A stretch of DNA of 64,000 nucleotides from Streptomyces bacillaris (GTDB lineage: Bacteria; Actinomycetota; Actinomycetes; Streptomycetales; Streptomycetaceae). Shown in pieces: positions 61,792 to 64,000 of this stretch (its first letter is position 1; each line of letters starts with the position of its first letter). Made by a program: the position numbers and the translations under genes. The notes under the pieces are model-generated. The model was given only the letters and a program-made list of their open reading frames with translations, was not told where the DNA came from and did no database searches. The stretch is taken from the NCBI RefSeq assembly GCF_003268675.1, contig NZ_CP029378.1:682001-746000 (forward strand). Direction: 5' to 3'.

Positions 61792-64000
61792 GACACCCCG
61801 CGTACACCCCTCCACGGCGCCGCCATCGGCCGCCCCGCTTCTGGGTGGCCCTGCTGGCCTCGCTCGTCATGGTCCTCGGGCTCACCTCCACGGCCGCGTA
61901 CGGCAAGGGCGGCGCGGGCGGCGACGACCGCTCCGGGGCGCAGGCCGCCGCCGACCAGGTGCTGACCTGGACGGCCGGTGACCCGATCGACCGCTATCTG
62001 ACCGCGCCGGAGACGGCGGTGGCCGGCAAGGCGACCATCGTCTTCGAGAACAGCACGGCGACCGGCAACACCACGAGCATGCCGCACACGCTGACGTTCA
62101 GCGTCTCGGACCCGGAGTACAACAACGACGTCCAGGTGAACATCCTGGCCAACCCCGGTGACTCCGAGGGCGGCAAGCACAGCGTGGAGGTCACGCTGAC
62201 GCCCGGCAAGTACTTCTACCACTGCACGATCCCCGGCCACGGCGAGATGAAGGGCGTGCTCACCGTCACCGAGGGCGGCGGCGGTGAGGACACCGAGGCC
62301 CCCGCGACCTCGGCCAAGGTCGACGGCGACCGGAACGGTGACGGCGCGTACATCGGCCAGGCCACCGTCACCGTCGAGGCGACCGACGCGGGCTCGGGCG
62401 TCGACACCGTCGAGTACGCGCTCGGTGCCGACGGCGCGTGGCAGCCGTACACCGCGCCCGTGGTCGTGAGCGAGGTAGGTGACCACACCGTCCGCTACCG
62501 GGCCACCGACAAGGCGGGCAACACGGCCGAGGAGAAGTCCGTCGACTTCGCGGTCGCCGCCCCGCCCACCGACGACAAGACGCCGCCGGAGACCTCGGCG
62601 ACCGTATCGGGCGAACAGGGCGACGACGGAGCCTACTTGGGCATGGCCACGGTCACCGTGACCGCGTCCGACACCGGGTCCGGTGTCAACACCATCGAGT
62701 ACGCGCTCGGCGCCGACGGTGAGTGGAAGGCGTACACCGCCCCGGTGATGGTCCACGAGGTGGGCGAGCACACCGTCCGCTACCGGGCCACCGACCGGTC
62801 GGGGAACGTGGCGGAGGAGAAGTCCGTCGCGTTCACCGTCGTCGAGCCGCCGTCGCAGGACAAGACGGCCCCGGAGACCTCGGTGAAGGTCGAGGGGAGC
62901 AAGAACTCCGACGGCGCGTTCATCACCAGCGCCAAGGTCACCCTCACCGCGACCGACGACGACTCGGGCGTGGACAAGGTCGAGTACTCCCTCGACGGCG
63001 GCCCCTACCTCGCGTACACCGCCCCCGTCCTGGTCGACCGGGTCGGCCACCACACCGTCGCGCACCGGGCGACGGACAAGGCGGGGAACACCTCCGAGGC
63101 CGAGCGGGTGTCCTTCACCGTCGCCCAGGGCGGCGGGGTCCCGGCGCCCAACTGCGCGGAGTTCGACGAGCGGCACACCGTCTTCGTCGGTACGGTCGAC
63201 ACGGGCGTCCCGAACCGGATCACCCGTAACCGCTGCACGATCAACGAGCTGATCGAGGACGAGAAGGACTGGTCCTCGCACGCGCTGTTCCTCAAGCACG
63301 TGACGGCGGTCCTCGACAAGCTGAAGACCGACGGCGTGATCGACCAGCGCGAGCGCAAGGCGATCAACCAGGCCGCCAAGCAGTCGGGCATCGGGAAGCC
63401 GGGCCAGTCCGAGGGGTACACCAAGCTCTTCGACGGCACGGCGGCCTCGCTCGCCAAGTGGCAGCACGTGGGCGGCGGCGCGTTCGGGCTGAACGAGGAG
63501 GAGGGCTCCATCACCAGCTCCACCACGGTGGGCGGCATGGGCATGCTCTGGTTCCCGACCCGGGCGTACGGCGACTTCTCGCTGAAGCTCCAGTGGCGCG
63601 ACGACGCCCCGGGCTCCGGCAACGCCAACGGCGGGGTCTTCGTCCGCTTCCCGAAGGTCCACGACCACCCGGAGGAGTCGCGTCCGGAGTGGGTCGCCAT
63701 CAAGTACGGCCATGAGATCCAGGTCAACGACCGGCCGGACGGCGACATGTACAAGACCGGTTCGGTCTACGGCTTCGACCGGGTGGGGCTCGGCGGCGCC
63801 GGGGTCACCCCCAAGGGCACCTGGAACGACTACGAGATCAAGGTCGTCGACCAGCACTACGAGATCTACCGCAACGGTGTCCTGATCAACGAGTTCGACA
63901 ACACCGGCGGCCAGCTCTTCGAGCCGCCGCGCGGTGACGACCCGGGCACCGACGGCCGGCGGTTCGCCTCCGGCTACATCGGGCTCCAGGTCCACGGGGT
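61788..64000 (+). CDS. secreted cupredoxin + three Ig-like repeats + DUF1080 protein (3' end outside window)
   Basis: At least 737 residues, still open at the end. A signal peptide of about 40 residues is followed by a plastocyanin-like domain (about 60-165) with the type-1 copper ligands implied by MPHTLTF and YFYHCTIPGHGEMKGVL (H, C, H, M). Three tandem Ig-like modules of about 96 residues start near 165, 263 and 360, each with GSGV(D/N)-EYAL or EYSL, YTAPV and RATDKAGN-type ends. A linker (CAEFDERHTVFVGTVDTG, then DKLKTDGVIDQRERKAIN) leads to a DUF1080/3-keto-disaccharide-hydrolase-type jelly roll from about 540 (GYTKLFDGT, WVAIKYGHEIQVNDR, YEIYRNG). The GTG start overlaps the upstream stop by 4 nt. 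Confidence 0.88.
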   Translation, partial: MRHPAYTPPRRRHRPPRFWVALLASLVMVLGLTSTAAYGKGGAGGDDRSGAQAAADQVLTWTAGDPIDRYLTAPETAVAGKATIVFENSTATGNTTSMPHTLTFSVSDPEYNNDVQVNILANPGDSEGGKHSVEVTLTPGKYFYHCTIPGHGEMKGVLTVTEGGGGEDTEAPATSAKVDGDRNGDGAYIGQATVTVEATDAGSGVDTVEYALGADGAWQPYTAPVVVSEVGDHTVRYRATDKAGNTAEEKSVDFAVAAPPTDDKTPPETSATVSGEQGDDGAYLGMATVTVTASDTGSGVNTIEYALGADGEWKAYTAPVMVHEVGEHTVRYRATDRSGNVAEEKSVAFTVVEPPSQDKTAPETSVKVEGSKNSDGAFITSAKVTLTATDDDSGVDKVEYSLDGGPYLAYTAPVLVDRVGHHTVAHRATDKAGNTSEAERVSFTVAQGGGVPAPNCAEFDERHTVFVGTVDTGVPNRITRNRCTINELIEDEKDWSSHALFLKHVTAVLDKLKTDGVIDQRERKAINQAAKQSGIGKPGQSEGYTKLFDGTAASLAKWQHVGGGAFGLNEEEGSITSSTTVGGMGMLWFPTRAYGDFSLKLQWRDDAPGSGNANGGVFVRFPKVHDHPEESRPEWVAIKYGHEIQVNDRPDGDMYKTGSVYGFDRVGLGGAGVTPKGTWNDYEIKVVDQHYEIYRNGVLINEFDNTGGQLFEPPRGDDPGTDGRRFASGYIGLQVHG

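Overview
The window is about 72% G+C with dense GC3-biased genes. It carries Streptomyces hallmarks: a SsgA-like sporulation protein, a WhiB-family Fe-S regulator, a two-domain small laccase, a DUF397 remnant, a DUF5941 CDP-alcohol transferase and frequent GTG/TTG starts. It is most likely a Streptomyces chromosome. The gene order from idi through the SCO6745-like gene, tex, fadB/fadA, endonuclease V and the ssgD-like gene to ABC-F and UvrA-like genes resembles, from memory, the SCO6750-to-SCO6715 stretch of S. coelicolor. No tRNA, rRNA, CRISPR array, insertion sequence or prophage was found.

Layout. (1) 1-6628, minus strand: a tightly overlapping operon for a CDP-activated polyol or wall-glycopolymer pathway. 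It encodes a DUF5941 CDP-alcohol transferase, a nucleotidyltransferase, a glycerol-1-phosphate-dehydrogenase-like enzyme, a second CDP-alcohol transferase, a family 2 glycosyltransferase and a TagGH-like ABC exporter whose ATPase leaves the window. galE diverges from it. (2) 8-16.3 kb: a cation diffusion facilitator, a methyltransferase-acetyltransferase fusion, idi, an anti-sigma-type ATPase, an HdeD-like membrane protein, an enoyl-CoA hydratase, two DJ-1/PfpI proteins (one an AraC-type regulator) and a SCO6745-like protein. (3) 16.4-24.4 kb: tex, an ABC-F ATPase, a Tat-exported carbonic anhydrase, a GH64 beta-1,3-glucanase with a CebR-like operator, and a D-amino-acid oxidase. (4) 24.4-31 kb: a BCCT transporter, secreted M14 and M1 peptidases, an MpaB-family protein and a macrodomain protein. 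(5) 31-39.4 kb: fatty-acid beta-oxidation genes under candidate MerR and TetR-type control, then a saccharopine-dehydrogenase-like reductase. (6) 39.5-47.2 kb: endonuclease V, a YciI-like protein, the SsgA-like protein, two resistance-type ATPases (ABC-F with a leader peptide, and a short UvrA) and an acyl-ACP desaturase with its operator. (7) 47.3-53.7 kb: a giant HEAT-like protein, a GMC oxidoreductase, a WhiB protein and a double-VOC protein. (8) 54-55.5 kb: a decayed ATP-grasp RiPP cluster with an ATP-grasp C-terminal fragment and a methyltransferase broken by one stop codon and one frameshift. (9) 55.6-64 kb: a SNF2 helicase, then an extracellular redox block with a laccase, a ThuA + glucose/sorbosone-dehydrogenase protein and a cupredoxin-Ig-DUF1080 protein running off the end.

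The most unusual points are the polyol-phosphate operon (one transferase lacks the fourth conserved Asp), the RiPP relic, the extracellular sugar-oxidation block, the candidate leader peptides before the ABC-F and methyltransferase-GNAT genes, and a set of genes that look leaderless (a TANNNT box 6-8 nt before the ATG and no Shine-Dalgarno).
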